Positions 45,308 through 55,785 of a stretch of DNA of 64,000 nucleotides are shown piece by piece. The DNA comes from Blastobasis lacticolella. Taxonomy: Eukaryota > Arthropoda > Insecta > Lepidoptera > Blastobasidae. Position 1 is the stretch's first letter. Each line of letters begins with the position of its first letter. The DNA lies in assembly GCA_905147135.1 (NCBI GenBank), contig LR990041.1:12461907-12525906 (forward strand), written 5' to 3'. The notes below the pieces were generated by a model that ran no database searches, was not told where the DNA came from, and saw nothing but the letters and a program-made list of their open reading frames with translations. Made by a program: the position numbers and the translations under genes.

Positions 45308-46679
45308 TGCCTATAGAGTCACTATTAAAATCATTTGGATAATAAGACTTTTTTCCATGTGAAAGCTTTGAGAAGTAGTATGGTATAGTGCCTTTTTTTG
45401 GCATAGATTTAATTCTTAGTACATTTTTTGTCGAGTTAGTCGAAATGAATTTATTTACACTTGTCAAATATTTCATTCTATAGTCATTGAAATCAATTAA
45501 AACATTAATCTTATTACATGTCACACATAAAAATAATCCATGTTCCAAACGATAACCAATGTCCAAATAATTGCAATTGTTATAAATTGATGTCAATAAT
45601 CTTAATTTATTATTCAGTAACTCCTCATTTAAACTTTTGTTACGATTGACGGGGAGTAAAAGCACATTGGTACCATTTAATAACTCTAACGAAGTAAATA
45701 AGTTACCAAACAATCTATTTGGGTTCGTATCGTTACCACCTGTACATATAATTACATAGTCATTTTTGTTTAATTGTTTACTTAACGTAGTACAGTAACT
45801 TAGTACCTCTTTTGAGTCGGCATTAGGTTTTAAAAACGAAAATATGTTATACCGGTCATTCCACTTATTAGAACGATATTTCTCTAAATATTTTCCAAGT
45901 CCCCCTACTTGTTCATCACCTAAAATAATTATGTTAGGCTTTCGCATCTCCTCCTCACAACGTTTCTTGTTATTCGGCGATGTTTGCTCAGGTAAAGGCT
46001 CTTCAACATTTTCCACTAGTACTCGAGATGGCGGTACTGGCGTTTTATTAACCATTTCTATCGGGCGTTGTTGTTTTGAAATACTCGGTGTCGACGAATC
46101 GCGTGATAGATCTAGTTTACGTCTTCTTATAATACCGGGGGTTTTTCGGTGAGTATCTTTTTTATCTGTAGATCTACATATGTTACTCAAGATATTTAAC
46201 TTGGTCTCCTGTTCCTGTATTATTTTTTCCAGCTTAAAGTTCTCAGATAATAAATTGTCAATTTCTTCTTCCGCGTTTTCTAATTTAGATTTCAATATAA
46301 TATTTTGCTGCATTAATAATTTTCTTTCCTCTGCATCATTACGCAAGTCCGGGCAACTCCTGTTCAGTTTACATTTGGAAAAATTACGTGAGTCGTCATC
46401 ACTACATAGTGACTCAAATGAGTTGCTTGTTGACACATTTATGACAAACTTTTTACGCTGTGTAACGAAATCCGATGGTGTACTGCAGCATGTTGTAGTT
46501 GGTAAGTTTTGGTAGCATAGCTTACATTTCCAGTTGTCTTTATGTTCTTTTGTCATATTTTTATATCTGTCGAATGTAACGTTTGCACATGGCAGATCAT
46601 AATATTGCTTACATTCTCTGCAGCATAATAATTGTCTCGATGTGATGTCCATATTGCATTTATTACATTTACTTGCCAT
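45291..46679 (-). CDS. CR1 ORF1: PHD-like finger, coiled coil and SGNH-like domain
   Basis: This 462-residue protein is the expected RNA-binding or chaperone partner of ORF2. Residues 5-55 form a PHD-like Cys cluster (C5, C8, C20, C23, C31, C52, C55), but the usual His before C31 is not visible (YYDLPC). Residues about 118-168 form a coiled coil rich in Leu, Glu and Lys. Residues about 248-420 resemble the SGNH/GDSL-esterase domain of CR1 ORF1, with IIILGDEQVGG at 250-260 and TGGNDTN at 313-319. The block I Ser appears replaced (GDE rather than GDS), so esterase activity is doubtful. The frame is intact and ends GNELFR with TAA at 45291-45293. Confidence 0.85.
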   Translation of the reverse strand: MASKCNKCNMDITSRQLLCCRECKQYYDLPCANVTFDRYKNMTKEHKDNWKCKLCYQNLPTTTCCSTPSDFVTQRKKFVINVSTSNSFESLCSDDDSRNFSKCKLNRSCPDLRNDAEERKLLMQQNIILKSKLENAEEEIDNLLSENFKLEKIIQEQETKLNILSNICRSTDKKDTHRKTPGIIRRRKLDLSRDSSTPSISKQQRPIEMVNKTPVPPSRVLVENVEEPLPEQTSPNNKKRCEEEMRKPNIIILGDEQVGGLGKYLEKYRSNKWNDRYNIFSFLKPNADSKEVLSYCTTLSKQLNKNDYVIICTGGNDTNPNRLFGNLFTSLELLNGTNVLLLPVNRNKSLNEELLNNKLRLLTSIYNNCNYLDIGYRLEHGLFLCVTCNKINVLIDFNDYRMKYLTSVNKFISTNSTKNVLRIKSMPKKGTIPYYFSKLSHGKKSYYPNDFNSDSIGNELFR

Positions 46680-47288
46680 GTCAGATAAGAAATTGATTAA
46701 TTAATGCATGAATAAAAAAAATTAAGAATAAAAAAAGTCAATGGTCTTGTAGTAGGATCGAACCCGGGTCTCATGCACATTCGTGACTCGCAAGCCGCGG
46801 AACGCTCAGTTGTTTTCCAGTCAGCTACTGCCTACTGTGAGCAGAACTGTGAATTTCGTGTTATCTTTATAGCATGCACAACATTCCAGCATTCATTGTT
46901 TATTTTGTCCGAGTATGAGGGTATTTTGCACGATCACTCATTCATACAGTTCCTTCATAATGAGTATGAATGAAATAATTGTTCCACTAATTGCTGTTTC
47001 TGTTTGGCGCCACTGTAGTTCTTGCTTATATTATAAAGCGATATAACATACTTCGTGTTTGAAATATCGTTAAAGTTGTGTTTAACTACGTAATTGTTCA
47101 TCACTGTAACTCACTGATTTTATAATATTTAATGGATTAAAACAACAGGATTTTTGTAACTAACACTTTCACTAAGTATTTTGTGTATTTGTAACTATAA
47201 ACAGTTCAATTTATTTGAAATAGTTTAGTATTTCTATTTTTAAAATCGGACGTACACCGAGGTCCGTGTTTACTTTTTTCGTTCCGTT
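46680..47288 (-). promoter_or_regulatory. CR1 5' UTR with pol III-like A and B boxes
   Basis: Read on the element's own strand, TAGCTGACTGG (plus 46817-46827) matches the A-box consensus TRGYNNARNGG at 10 of 11 positions. GGTTCGATCCT (plus 46754-46764) matches the B-box core GGTTCGA and then departs. The two lie about 53 bp apart, and ORF1 begins about 75 bp after the B box. Either a tRNA-derived segment was captured in the 5' UTR, or the likeness is accidental. Flanking GTAGG and CCTAC could pair as an acceptor-like stem, but the T stem is poor, so it is not a tRNA gene. Confidence 0.5.
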
Positions 47289-47420
47289 GACCATCACTTC
47301 GTCTAGACATGGTCGGCCCACCTCCATTTCAGTGCACATATCTTACGCGCGACAACGATGACTTTCGTTCACTGACGGATAACCTCGTTACAAATTATAT
47401 CTAAGTAGACTGGTCTCGTT
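47289..47420 (-). pseudogene. Older RTE ORF2 C-terminus, upstream half, with CR1 target duplication
   Basis: It begins with GACC (47289-47292). The minus strand reads LKWRWADHV and then RSDG, equivalent to the KWRWAGH(I/V) xRRTDGRW motif of RTE ORF2. It joins seamlessly to RRLVLDWRPR at 42148 when CR1 and one GACC are removed. Stops upstream show it was already decayed. Confidence 0.75.
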
Positions 47421-47454
47421 GAATACTAACCGATGCTCTAACGCTGAGGGAAAA

Positions 47455-47629
47455 TCTGCACATTCAGGCGACTGTATTTGAAACTACGATCCAATCTGGT
47501 CAGATTCCCCTGGTAGAAGGGTCATGGAGGTCAGATGGCAGTCGCTCCGCTGTAATTACCTGACCTACAAATTTCTGGACAATGGTTCTCGTGCGCGAGA
47601 GAACAACCGGGACATTAACGCCAAGATAA
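47455..47629 (+). mobile_element. SINE family A, 3' part
   Basis: GGCAGTCGCTCCGCTGTAAT, then CTCGTGCGCGAG (a stem), then ACAACCGGGACATTAACGCC and CAAGAT match the family tail. The GAT repeat is absent because MITE X copy 3 begins immediately at the end. Confidence 0.75.
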
Positions 47630-48182
47630 TGAGGAGTTTTCCAGCAGGTATTGTCAGTAGGTTTCAAAAAGCATTCATAGATGGCGCTCCTACAATTTTG
47701 GTACTCTTTTTAAATCTGTATGATGGTGGCAGTGATTTCATGCAGCCAACTACTCGTAATACTAAACTTAAAAGTAAAATGTTTAATAATATAAACATAG
47801 CTTTTGAAGGATAGAAGAAATGTAAAAAAAATATTTATGCAGGTAGGCACTATGTTCCATTTTAATACAAACTACGAATATTTGAATTACGCACAGATAT
47901 AAAGATTAACAATTTTTCTCCATGGAATTACGTTAATTCTTAACCCTAGCGCCCATGAAACGAAATGACTCAATCACATTGATGTTTTTCTTTTCGTAAT
48001 AATTTATTAAAACCTCTAAAATTGTTGAAATGTATTGATATGATCCAGTACAAGATACCCAGTGTTTATATCCTCTTTGATAAGTACCTATTTCAAGCGA
48101 TCTTCGATTACCAAAATTGTTGGGGCGCCATTTAGCGAGTGATAAGGAATGCTTTAGATACCTATTGGAAAACTTCTCATTA
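47628..48182. mobile_element. MITE family X, copy 3
   Basis: The left end AATGAGGAGTTTTCCAGCAG and the right end (ending TTGGAAAACTTCTCATT) are the family termini. Subterminal AGATGGCGC and ACAATTTTGG blocks are conserved. The centre carries about 125 bp (47880-48005) not present in copy 1, possibly another insertion. The outermost TA on each side could be a TA target. Confidence 0.75.
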
Positions 48183-48189
48183 GACTGGT

Positions 48190-51100
48190 CTTGTTATATA
48201 GAAATTTCTGCTTTCCAGTTCACGGAATCTTGTTAATACCGTCAATTTGAACTTCATAGTTCAGGTATGAGCTATCACCTAATCACAAGACATAGTTTGC
48301 GCTGCTTTAGTCTTGTTAAACTATTCAGAGTGTAATATTCGAATATTCGAACCGTCACTTGAGAACAAGTACTCTAAAGTCTACGCAGGCTGGTTTGCCT
48401 CAAATCAATTAGTCACCTAGGCACCCATAAGTCGTTGGAAGTCATTTTCTATTTTTCATCACCGAATTTGATTATCTTGTTTTTTAATAATGTATTGTTA
48501 GAGCACTCATAAGCCTCGTGACATAACATTAATAATTGAACTCAATTAGCCGCTTGTACCTACTTACGGCTGGGCCAGAGGAGCGAGGAGGCCCTTGAAG
48601 AATAACTAAGTTCGCCAATATTACTGGAGAAGGTACATAAGTTAAGTGACATTAATTCCTCGTCTCAAATTCTCGGGCAACTTAAGCGATGATCAAGATG
48701 GAACTGGAAACTCAGAGCCTTATTACTATTTCATAAAACCGCCAAGAGAAATTTATCGCGAAATATTAAACCGCCCATTTGTAATTTGGAAATTCATTCT
48801 TCAAAATGAAAATCTGGAAAGGGGGCGATGTGAAACTTTACAACTACTTTCGTAATTGCTCCGAAAGTTTTGGGCGGAACGACTCTTTGGGTTCCCTCAT
48901 TGGTTAAAAACGAGAAGAGTTAAAGCATCACTATATAAAGGAATGCAGCGTATAAAGGAAACCTTTGCAGTTGATGTACTTAAAATTTTTTATATCGAGC
49001 GTGTTATCTGTTTTACTTAAGGTTACTAAGGACATATATTGACGTTCAAAATTGGCAGCATAATCAAATTGACCAGATTAGTCCTCAGCTAATTTTACCA
49101 CTTCGTCATGAATAAATAACATTTATTTTTAATCCAAACTAGCATTTAGCTTTAACATATATGCTGGGGGTACCGACTACTCTAGCAGCTCACTTGTATA
49201 ATATTTTTACAAAATTTTAAGTAAGTAAGTACATTATAGAAATAAAATAGTTACATTAAAGGAATATTTTTGTTTTTACATTAAAGGAATAAAAAGATTT
49301 TTACAAGATTGTTAAAAGTATACCGTCACCGTACTATCCACGTAACGGGATAGTCAGAGATGTAAATAGACACCATATTTCATCATTCATCAAGAGTGAA
49401 ATGGGGGTGAAAGTTTATATGTAAAATGAGCACTAAAATGAATTTTTGGAAATTCATCTCCAAGCCCTCTTTTGGAAATGTCCAAAAACCCTCATCACAC
49501 ACTTATCTACATCATATACCTACGAAACGTCAATTCAAAACATCGAGCTACTAGACCCAGCAGTTTCAGATAGTGCTGTCCTTTAGCGGTCAGGCAGAAT
49601 TGCAATTGCACTTCATGCGCCGCGCGCTACATCACAACCAAGCGAGGTCTAATTTGATAGTGTCCCAGAAGTTCTACAGTGTGCATCGCAGTAAATATTT
49701 TGCATCTGTGAATATGTTGAGGGTGATTTATTGACCCGTCTTTCTCGATCTTGGCCACCGCCCCGGCCACCATGAATATCGCTATTGTGATATCCCAGTA
49801 ATAGTAGTAAAAAAGAGTATAAAAAATTAAACCGACTTCAAATAATAAAAAAGGAAAAATTAGCTTTCTAATCAAACAATATGAGTAAATCATTTATTAT
49901 TATTTTTGAACTGGTGCCAGCACAGTAATGTTCGTCGAGGGGATGGGGTAAAACCTTTGGGGAAGGGGGAGGTTTATATCACAATTTTCAGTGGTACCTG
50001 GTTTTGATACTGTTTCAAGCACCATGTCACCCCTAGATGCAACTGGGTAGTTGCAGACGACAAATTGCAGTACTATCCCCTAAGTCCTAATCGTTAAAGA
50101 GTTCTGTGGTTTCATCATCAGCACAGCAGCATCAAATGATGACTCCCGAATACCTGAGTAAGTTTGGATAATGTACCAAACACCCCATTCGTGCCTATAA
50201 TTTTGAAAGGCTTTTTTTTTATTCATTGAGGATCACTAACAATGATTGAATGAATATGCACTTATACATAAATATATGATTTTGACGTACAAACTTAGCT
50301 AAGTGCTAAATTACTTTAAAGTGACCACACAATGGATTTCTATTAAACAGTTTCTAAAAATTTGTTTACAAAATGTTGTGAAATATTGTAAATTAACATT
50401 AACACAATATACTACAAGCAATTAATATTTTTAAGACATAAATGGACAATGCTTTTAAACAAAAAAGAAATTAACCATTAAACCCATTAATAGAATATGT
50501 GTAGGTAACACCATAAAAACTTAAATAATCTGAAATATTAAAAACTTAAAAACTCAGCTCAACTACGACGCATTTCTAATTTTTTTTTCGAGGGTTGCCC
50601 TCGGTTTCACAAGGTTTCCATCATCAGATCCTGACCTGATCAAAACGAGACCCCCTCCTAAAACAAAAGAGACACTTTAAAGCAAAAACAAAAAGAAAAA
50701 ACCAAATCGGTTTATAACTGATGGAGTTCTGAGGTAACAACATTAAAGAGTTACGGTGGCCTGATGTCTTTATCATCGGCTCCACTACAATAAATGATAC
50801 TTTTCTGAATGCAAATACTTTATTTGCCATATGTAGGTAGATATGTCTATCATATTTGAGATTTCCTCAATTCCTTATGCACCCCATCATCAGAACGGGG
50901 TTTTGATAATAATGGGACATAACTGGAATATGTCCTTTAAAATATAAACATATTTTTCCAAATGCCTAATATAAACATATTTTATACCTAAATGTCGAAG
51001 TTCTGACTTAACAGACATTGTTTTAATTTCAACGAATTGCAAACCTTCTCCTTTTTTGAAGTCTGTTATAAACAATGTCTGCACCAGTCCACTAAATAAC

Positions 51101-51195
51101 GTATTCTTTATTTCATCTAAAAATCTGTATTTCAATACAAACGTCCTTCATAGTAACGGTTCGACGGCACATCAATTAATAATATGATTTTTTTT
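48190..51195. other. No gene recognised
   Basis: About 3 kb with no domain-like frame. AAATTAAACCGACTTCAAAT near 49827 resembles a common lepidopteran repeat end. A G-run cluster lies at 49938-49971. Confidence 0.45.
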
Positions 51196-51201
51196 CAAAG
51201 G

Positions 51202-51345
51202 AAAATATTCTTTTCATGTGATTAGGTATTCAATATCTGTAAGTTCCCCGTATTTCAAATATAATTATTTGTGATTTTGTTACATAGAAAAATATTCTTT
51301 TCATATGATTAGGTATTCACTGTCTGGAAATTCGCCGTACCACTA
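51202..51345. repeat. Diverged tandem duplication, 87-bp offset
   Basis: AAAATATTCTTTTCATGTGA followed by TTAGGTATTCA at 51202 recurs at 51289 as AAAATATTCTTTTCATATGA followed by TTAGGTATTCA. Confidence 0.8.
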
Positions 51346-51587
51346 GTCCAGTACGCCACTCCAATCCGCCAGCCAGGGAGCGCTTTGGGCGTAATACAAC
51401 TACCTAGCAACTAGGTTACTCTCTGATATATTAATTTAGCACTAGATTCTCATTTCTGCACGCCACAGCAGCGCACACTGCACTTCCAACGTGAAGCGAG
51501 TCGATCGCAATATTAAATTATGTAGATACGTGTATTTTTCCGTTTTCAATGTACAATTCTGTTTTGTATTAGCATAAAATGTACCAT

Positions 51588-51885
51588 GTGAGCGTCGGTG
51601 GCCTAATGGGTACTGGGTCGGACTCGTAAGTAAGAGGTGCCGGTTCAGACCCGAGCACGAAAGAGTACTGCCCCATGTACCTACTAATGACTTTTATGTA
51701 TATTATTTGAAACCTGGACCTTTTAGGCGACTAAATGTGTAACCAAGACCCAATCTGGTCAAGTTATCAGTGTAACGGAGGTCAGATCTGTAATGATCGT
51801 CTATGTCCAACATGCATAATGCGGTGCTTAGAGAATTGCATTGCAGATGGCAGTCGCTCTACTGCCAAATCTCGCCCGCACAAGC
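51588..51885 (+). mobile_element. tRNA-derived SINE, family A, copy on plus strand
   Basis: The head GTGAGCGTCGGTGGCCTAAT has a perfect A box TGGCCTAATGG (51599-51609). The B box GGTTCAGACCC is at 51642-51652. The body includes AACGGAGGTCAGAT and later GGCAGTCGCTCTACTG, with extra sequence between them compared with 47455-47629. The RTE-like tail is not clear. Confidence 0.8.
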
Positions 51886-51889
51886 ACAA

Positions 51890-52780
51890 CTTATTACACT
51901 ACTTATTTATTTGTTTTCCTATGTGTATGACGTAGATACTTTTTCTATTTTGAATAGTATTTTGTATTCGCCTCTAATTCTTATGAGCGACCATCGTACT
52001 TCCACTATTATTAGCAATTTCTTCATTAGGGCTATTATTTTTATATTACTTTACGATTTTATAGCAGAATAAACAAATAAGGTTCATAAAAATTTTTAGA
52101 TACTAACAATGAAGTAACTAAGACTGTTACTAATTAAAATAAGTAACTAATTAAAATTAAATAACTGTATGTGAAGTTTTGTATGCTTTGAATAAAAAGC
52201 CAGTGGCTTCCCTTTGTCGATGTCTGCATGTATGCCGCAACTTTTTGTGTACAATTTTAATTAGCTCAGGGATTTGGAGACCAAAGGATTTGGAGACAAG
52301 AGGCTGACTGCTCAAAATAAACACTTATCAGTCACGCCATTGGGAATCTTGTTATTGGTTACTAGCTTCAGGTTATTATTGTTGTTATTGTTTGTCGGTG
52401 ACTTTCATGAGACACCAACAACTAGATAAGGTCTACTGTAGGACTTGATACTATTCTATATTAGTAGATGAATTTTGCCGTAATCACTACTTTAGAAGAT
52501 GGGTTGGAGAAGGCAGCGCTGAAAATATTTTACAGGAGTTCTTGCTCGTTAGATACTATTCGCCTTGTAAGACACCAGACTTTCGAATGAAAGCGTTAGT
52601 GCTATATTCTATGCTGCTGGACATGTATAGATCGATCTAATAGCTCTACGCTGAAGAAACATTTTAATTTTATTTTGCTGATTTCACAATCAGACACTTT
52701 GAAAGTCAATGCTAATTTGTAAGCGTGCTTAAACTTATTAGTAAGTCGGGCATTTTAAATATTTATTAAACACTTTGTCA
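51890..52780. other. No gene recognised
   Basis: No coding signal. A GC-poor segment with short frames. Confidence 0.45.
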
Positions 52781-52782
52781 CA

Positions 52783-52840
52783 ATTACCATCAGGCAGGCC
52801 GTAAGCTTGTTGGCCACCTTGGTGGTACAAAAAAATGCTC
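52783..52840 (+). mobile_element. Family D retroelement 3' end fragment
   Basis: ACCATCAGGCAGGCCGTAAG followed by CTTGTTGGCC and an A-run matches 41805-41912. Confidence 0.6.
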
Positions 52841-53304
52841 TTAGTTATACAGTTTCAAGTTAAAAAAGAAAACATCTTATACCTATAAAGTATAAAGTTA
52901 TCAACTAATATCAGCTGCTACAACCCAATAGGGTTGATACTGCAATTTAAGCCAAATCAACTCCTGCAACCAAAATAGATATTCCAAGAACTAGTTTTGA
53001 GAAACAGCGGGCAAGTTTCATGAAATAAATAACACAAAATCCACTCAAAACATTTCCATAGACTGAAAATTGTTTCCTACAATACAACGAACTTAATCCA
53101 AAGTTAGTAAAAGCAAACAACCGCCTGCAGTTTCACACTGCGATTAAAAGTTGGCGGACTATTCACAGAGCAATCTCCGTCTGGTGGTATACCTAACGAA
53201 TCTAGGTACAGATCAACCAACTTTTCTGTGAACTGACATTCGGCGCCACCGTCGCATTCAAACGTACAAAGACCATAGACACTGAAAATAGAATGACATC
53301 TGTC

Positions 53305-53521
53305 GGCTAATCACGTACCTCTGTTGCTAACAATTATCTGATTTCAATTATTGAAATGGTTACTTTAGCGGTTACGTATAGTCGATTTAATAGTTTCAGT
53401 TTATCGAAATGGAACTTTGTTAGAAACTCTCACCAGGAAATTGATTATACGTAATCGCAAAAGTAACAATTTCAATGATTGAAATCAGAGAATTATTAGC
53501 AACAGCGTTACGTAATTAGCC
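53305..53521. mobile_element. MITE family Y, copy 2
   Basis: Left end GGCTAATCACGTACCTCTGT; reverse complement of the right end GGCTAATTACGTAACGCTGT. Both continue with TGCTAA and AATTCTCTGATTTCAAT-like sequence, giving a terminal inverted repeat of about 45 bp with a few mismatches. The interior TCGATTTAATAGTTTCAGTT is shared with copy 1. Confidence 0.85.
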
Positions 53522-53524
53522 TAC

Positions 53525-54095
53525 TGAACCTAGCGGCCGTAGTTCCTAATTTGGCCATTTCTCACATAACTTTGTCGCACTGTACACAATGTCTATTTTA
53601 TTTTTGGGCCGCATAACGCGTTATATTTGGCGGGATAGCCGTCCAAAGTTAAACAACTCTCGCAATTAAAATTTATTGAGGACATAGTAGCGGTTGGAAT
53701 TATGCACGGGGCCTACGGTGCCCGCGCCACTGCCGATTAATATTAATGAACTGTGAGACTGTGACACGACGAGCCAACGTCAGCGCCGACGCTGTTTTCT
53801 TTTGATTTGGGAATACTAATTTGAGCTCTGGACGCGCTGTGACCGAAAATAGATCCGTGAGGTTGTTGTTTGGTCCTCGCGTTGATTTATAAACATGCGC
53901 TCCTATTCTAGATACTATTCTGTGGCAGACCACCTGATAGAAAGCGGTATCTTCAATTATGACATCTACGTTTCATTAACTTAAGTTATAAGTCTTAAAA
54001 AACGAAAAACCGCAGGTGCGGTTTGACTGTGTAGACTAATTTTAAATAGGCAAAACATTTGTAAGCTGAACAAGTTAGTGTTTAATTACAATCCT
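53525..54095. other. No gene recognised
   Basis: No coding or repeat signal that I can support. Confidence 0.4.
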
Positions 54096-54099
54096 ACAA

Positions 54100-54190
54100 G
54101 CCGAAGACAATGCACCCTGCATTAAATTGGCGCTTATTGGAAGATGTCTATGTCCAACAGTGGACAAGTACAAGCTGATAATAATGATGT
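54100..54190 (+). pseudogene. RTE-type ORF2 terminal fragment with short GAT-like tail
   Basis: The reading is RLLEDVYVQQWTSTS and stop, followed by TGATAATAATGATG. The EAYVQQW-like terminus marks an RTE-type element. Confidence 0.6.
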
Positions 54191-54232
54191 GCGTTCACTT
54201 ATTGTATGTAATTTTGTTTGAAGACTTCTATA

Positions 54233-54332
54233 CATCATCATCATTATCCGAGCGGTCCGTCCCGGCTTCTGCCAGGGTCCGCTTTTCGATTCATTCTCCT
54301 CCACTTCGCACAGTCTTTGGCACTTGTTTATA
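54233..54332 (-). pseudogene. RTE-type ORF2 terminal fragment, minus strand
   Basis: The minus-strand reading is CQRLCEVEENESKSGPWQKP in one frame and KDCAKWRRMNRKADPG across frames, ending in ATGATGATGATG at 54233-54245. It matches the DRAKWxRxxRKADPG end visible at 38400. Confidence 0.65.
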
Positions 54333-54334
54333 TA

Positions 54335-55780
54335 TATATATATTCTAGGCATAGGTCTTAGGTATTGAAATATCCTCTATACTATACTATATCTACTGAA
54401 ATTCAATAAAAATCGAATGTGAATAATAAATAAATATAAACAACAAATACACACCCATCGTACTTACTGAATTGAACTGTCGAGAGTAAAATACGAAGGT
54501 TGTAATTTATTGCAAGCAAGCCTTCTCAGACCACGTATCCTTGAAAAACTCGGTTGAATTATACAAAACACATGACACAGCCGGGACAAAATGGAAAAGG
54601 AAGCAAGAGATAAAGAAAATGGCGTTAGGGTGAGCGCGAAGCATGGAAAATTATGTCGCGCGGGGAAATTACAGCGGCAAGAGTCGGGGGACGCGCGTAT
54701 GGGACGGGCCGCGGTCCGGATTGCTCTGTTTACGGGGACAAAGCAGTGAATGCATTGTATGATTTTTTATTTGAAAAGAGGAAATATACGACGTAGACCA
54801 AAACTGGTACGAGAGCTTAATGGGTAAGTGAAGCCTTATAACCTTGCAGTCGTTTTTTTTAACTTTAGTTGTAAAAGTGAAGTGGAATTTCAAAATATCA
54901 TTAAGGAGGCCCCTGGAGAAGACTGGTCTGACTGCTTTTCCAAATGACTTTAAATGGACAGAAAGTGTCAGGAATTGTTAGGAAATACGGGTATACCCAC
55001 ATATTTTGAATGATAATAAACACAACAAACCAGAACCCTTAAGTAATCAGTATAGGCCACTTAAAATTGCTTCACAATATATGTATTTAGTGTAGCAACT
55101 ATTTTTGACCTCAAAAATGTAATTATAAACTAAATAGTTGATTTACTCTGTCATTTAGAAAATGCAGTTTCACAATTACAATTTTCGTCTACTCCACGTT
55201 CTCTGCAGTCGTCCTCACAAGAGTTGCTTATTATAAAGGATGCGAGTATGCCAACAAAGAGGGCAAATTAGAGAGCGCGAGCTGCGAACGGCCGTGGGGG
55301 TGCGGAAAGGAGCAAGATAGAGGGCTAAGTGGCTTTTTTCCAAGTTATTTGACGTGTCGTTTCCCTGCACATTCACATCGCAAGCAAAAAACAACGGCTG
55401 CTGCTTTGTGCGAAGTCGATTCACTTTTTGCGGGCAAAGTAATCACTTTCACCATTATCCGGCAATGGGGTTCTTATAAAACTGACGATTTATTTATTGC
55501 CAGTGTGTAATGGATTTCTGCGGCGGATTTTTCCAGTTTTATCCACTGAATAGCTAGGAGGACGGTACCATTTTTTGTAAAGATTTTTAGCTGAGTCAAT
55601 GTACATTTATAGGACGAGGGTTGCTTTCTTAAAAGTTGTTGGTATTAGTATTCTGTGCTATTAGTAAGGATCCCATTGAGAAGGCACCTGGCTAGAAGAC
55701 TTTAAATTCTTGAGGACATGACACCAGATTGCCGTAGTATAAACAAACTTACACTCATATTTATATTAATTGAAATAACC
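54335..55780. other. No gene recognised
   Basis: About 1.4 kb without domain-like frames. Confidence 0.45.
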
Positions 55781-55785
55781 AAATA

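Larger units (their letters stand above)
42149..47288 (-). mobile_element. Full-length CR1-clade LINE with two intact ORFs
   Basis: The order on the minus strand is a 609-bp 5' UTR (47288-46680), ORF1 (46679-45291), ORF2 (45307-42353), a 204-bp 3' UTR, and a tail of AAAGTTC units (plus-strand view) at 42149-42174. The 5' end is set by the RTE reading frame that rejoins across the insertion. Both ORFs lack stops or frameshifts. ORF1 architecture, the FADD reverse transcriptase and the short-repeat tail rather than poly(A) point to CR1. It may be a recent and possibly competent copy. Confidence 0.85.

Noticed and set aside
46750..46840. A tRNA gene upstream of CR1 ORF1
   Set aside because: The T stem and anticodon arm do not pair properly. 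It is kept only as a pol III-box-like finding.
49938..49971. G-run cluster as a quadruplex
   Set aside because: The central loop is about ten bases, which makes it a weaker candidate than 63543-63569.
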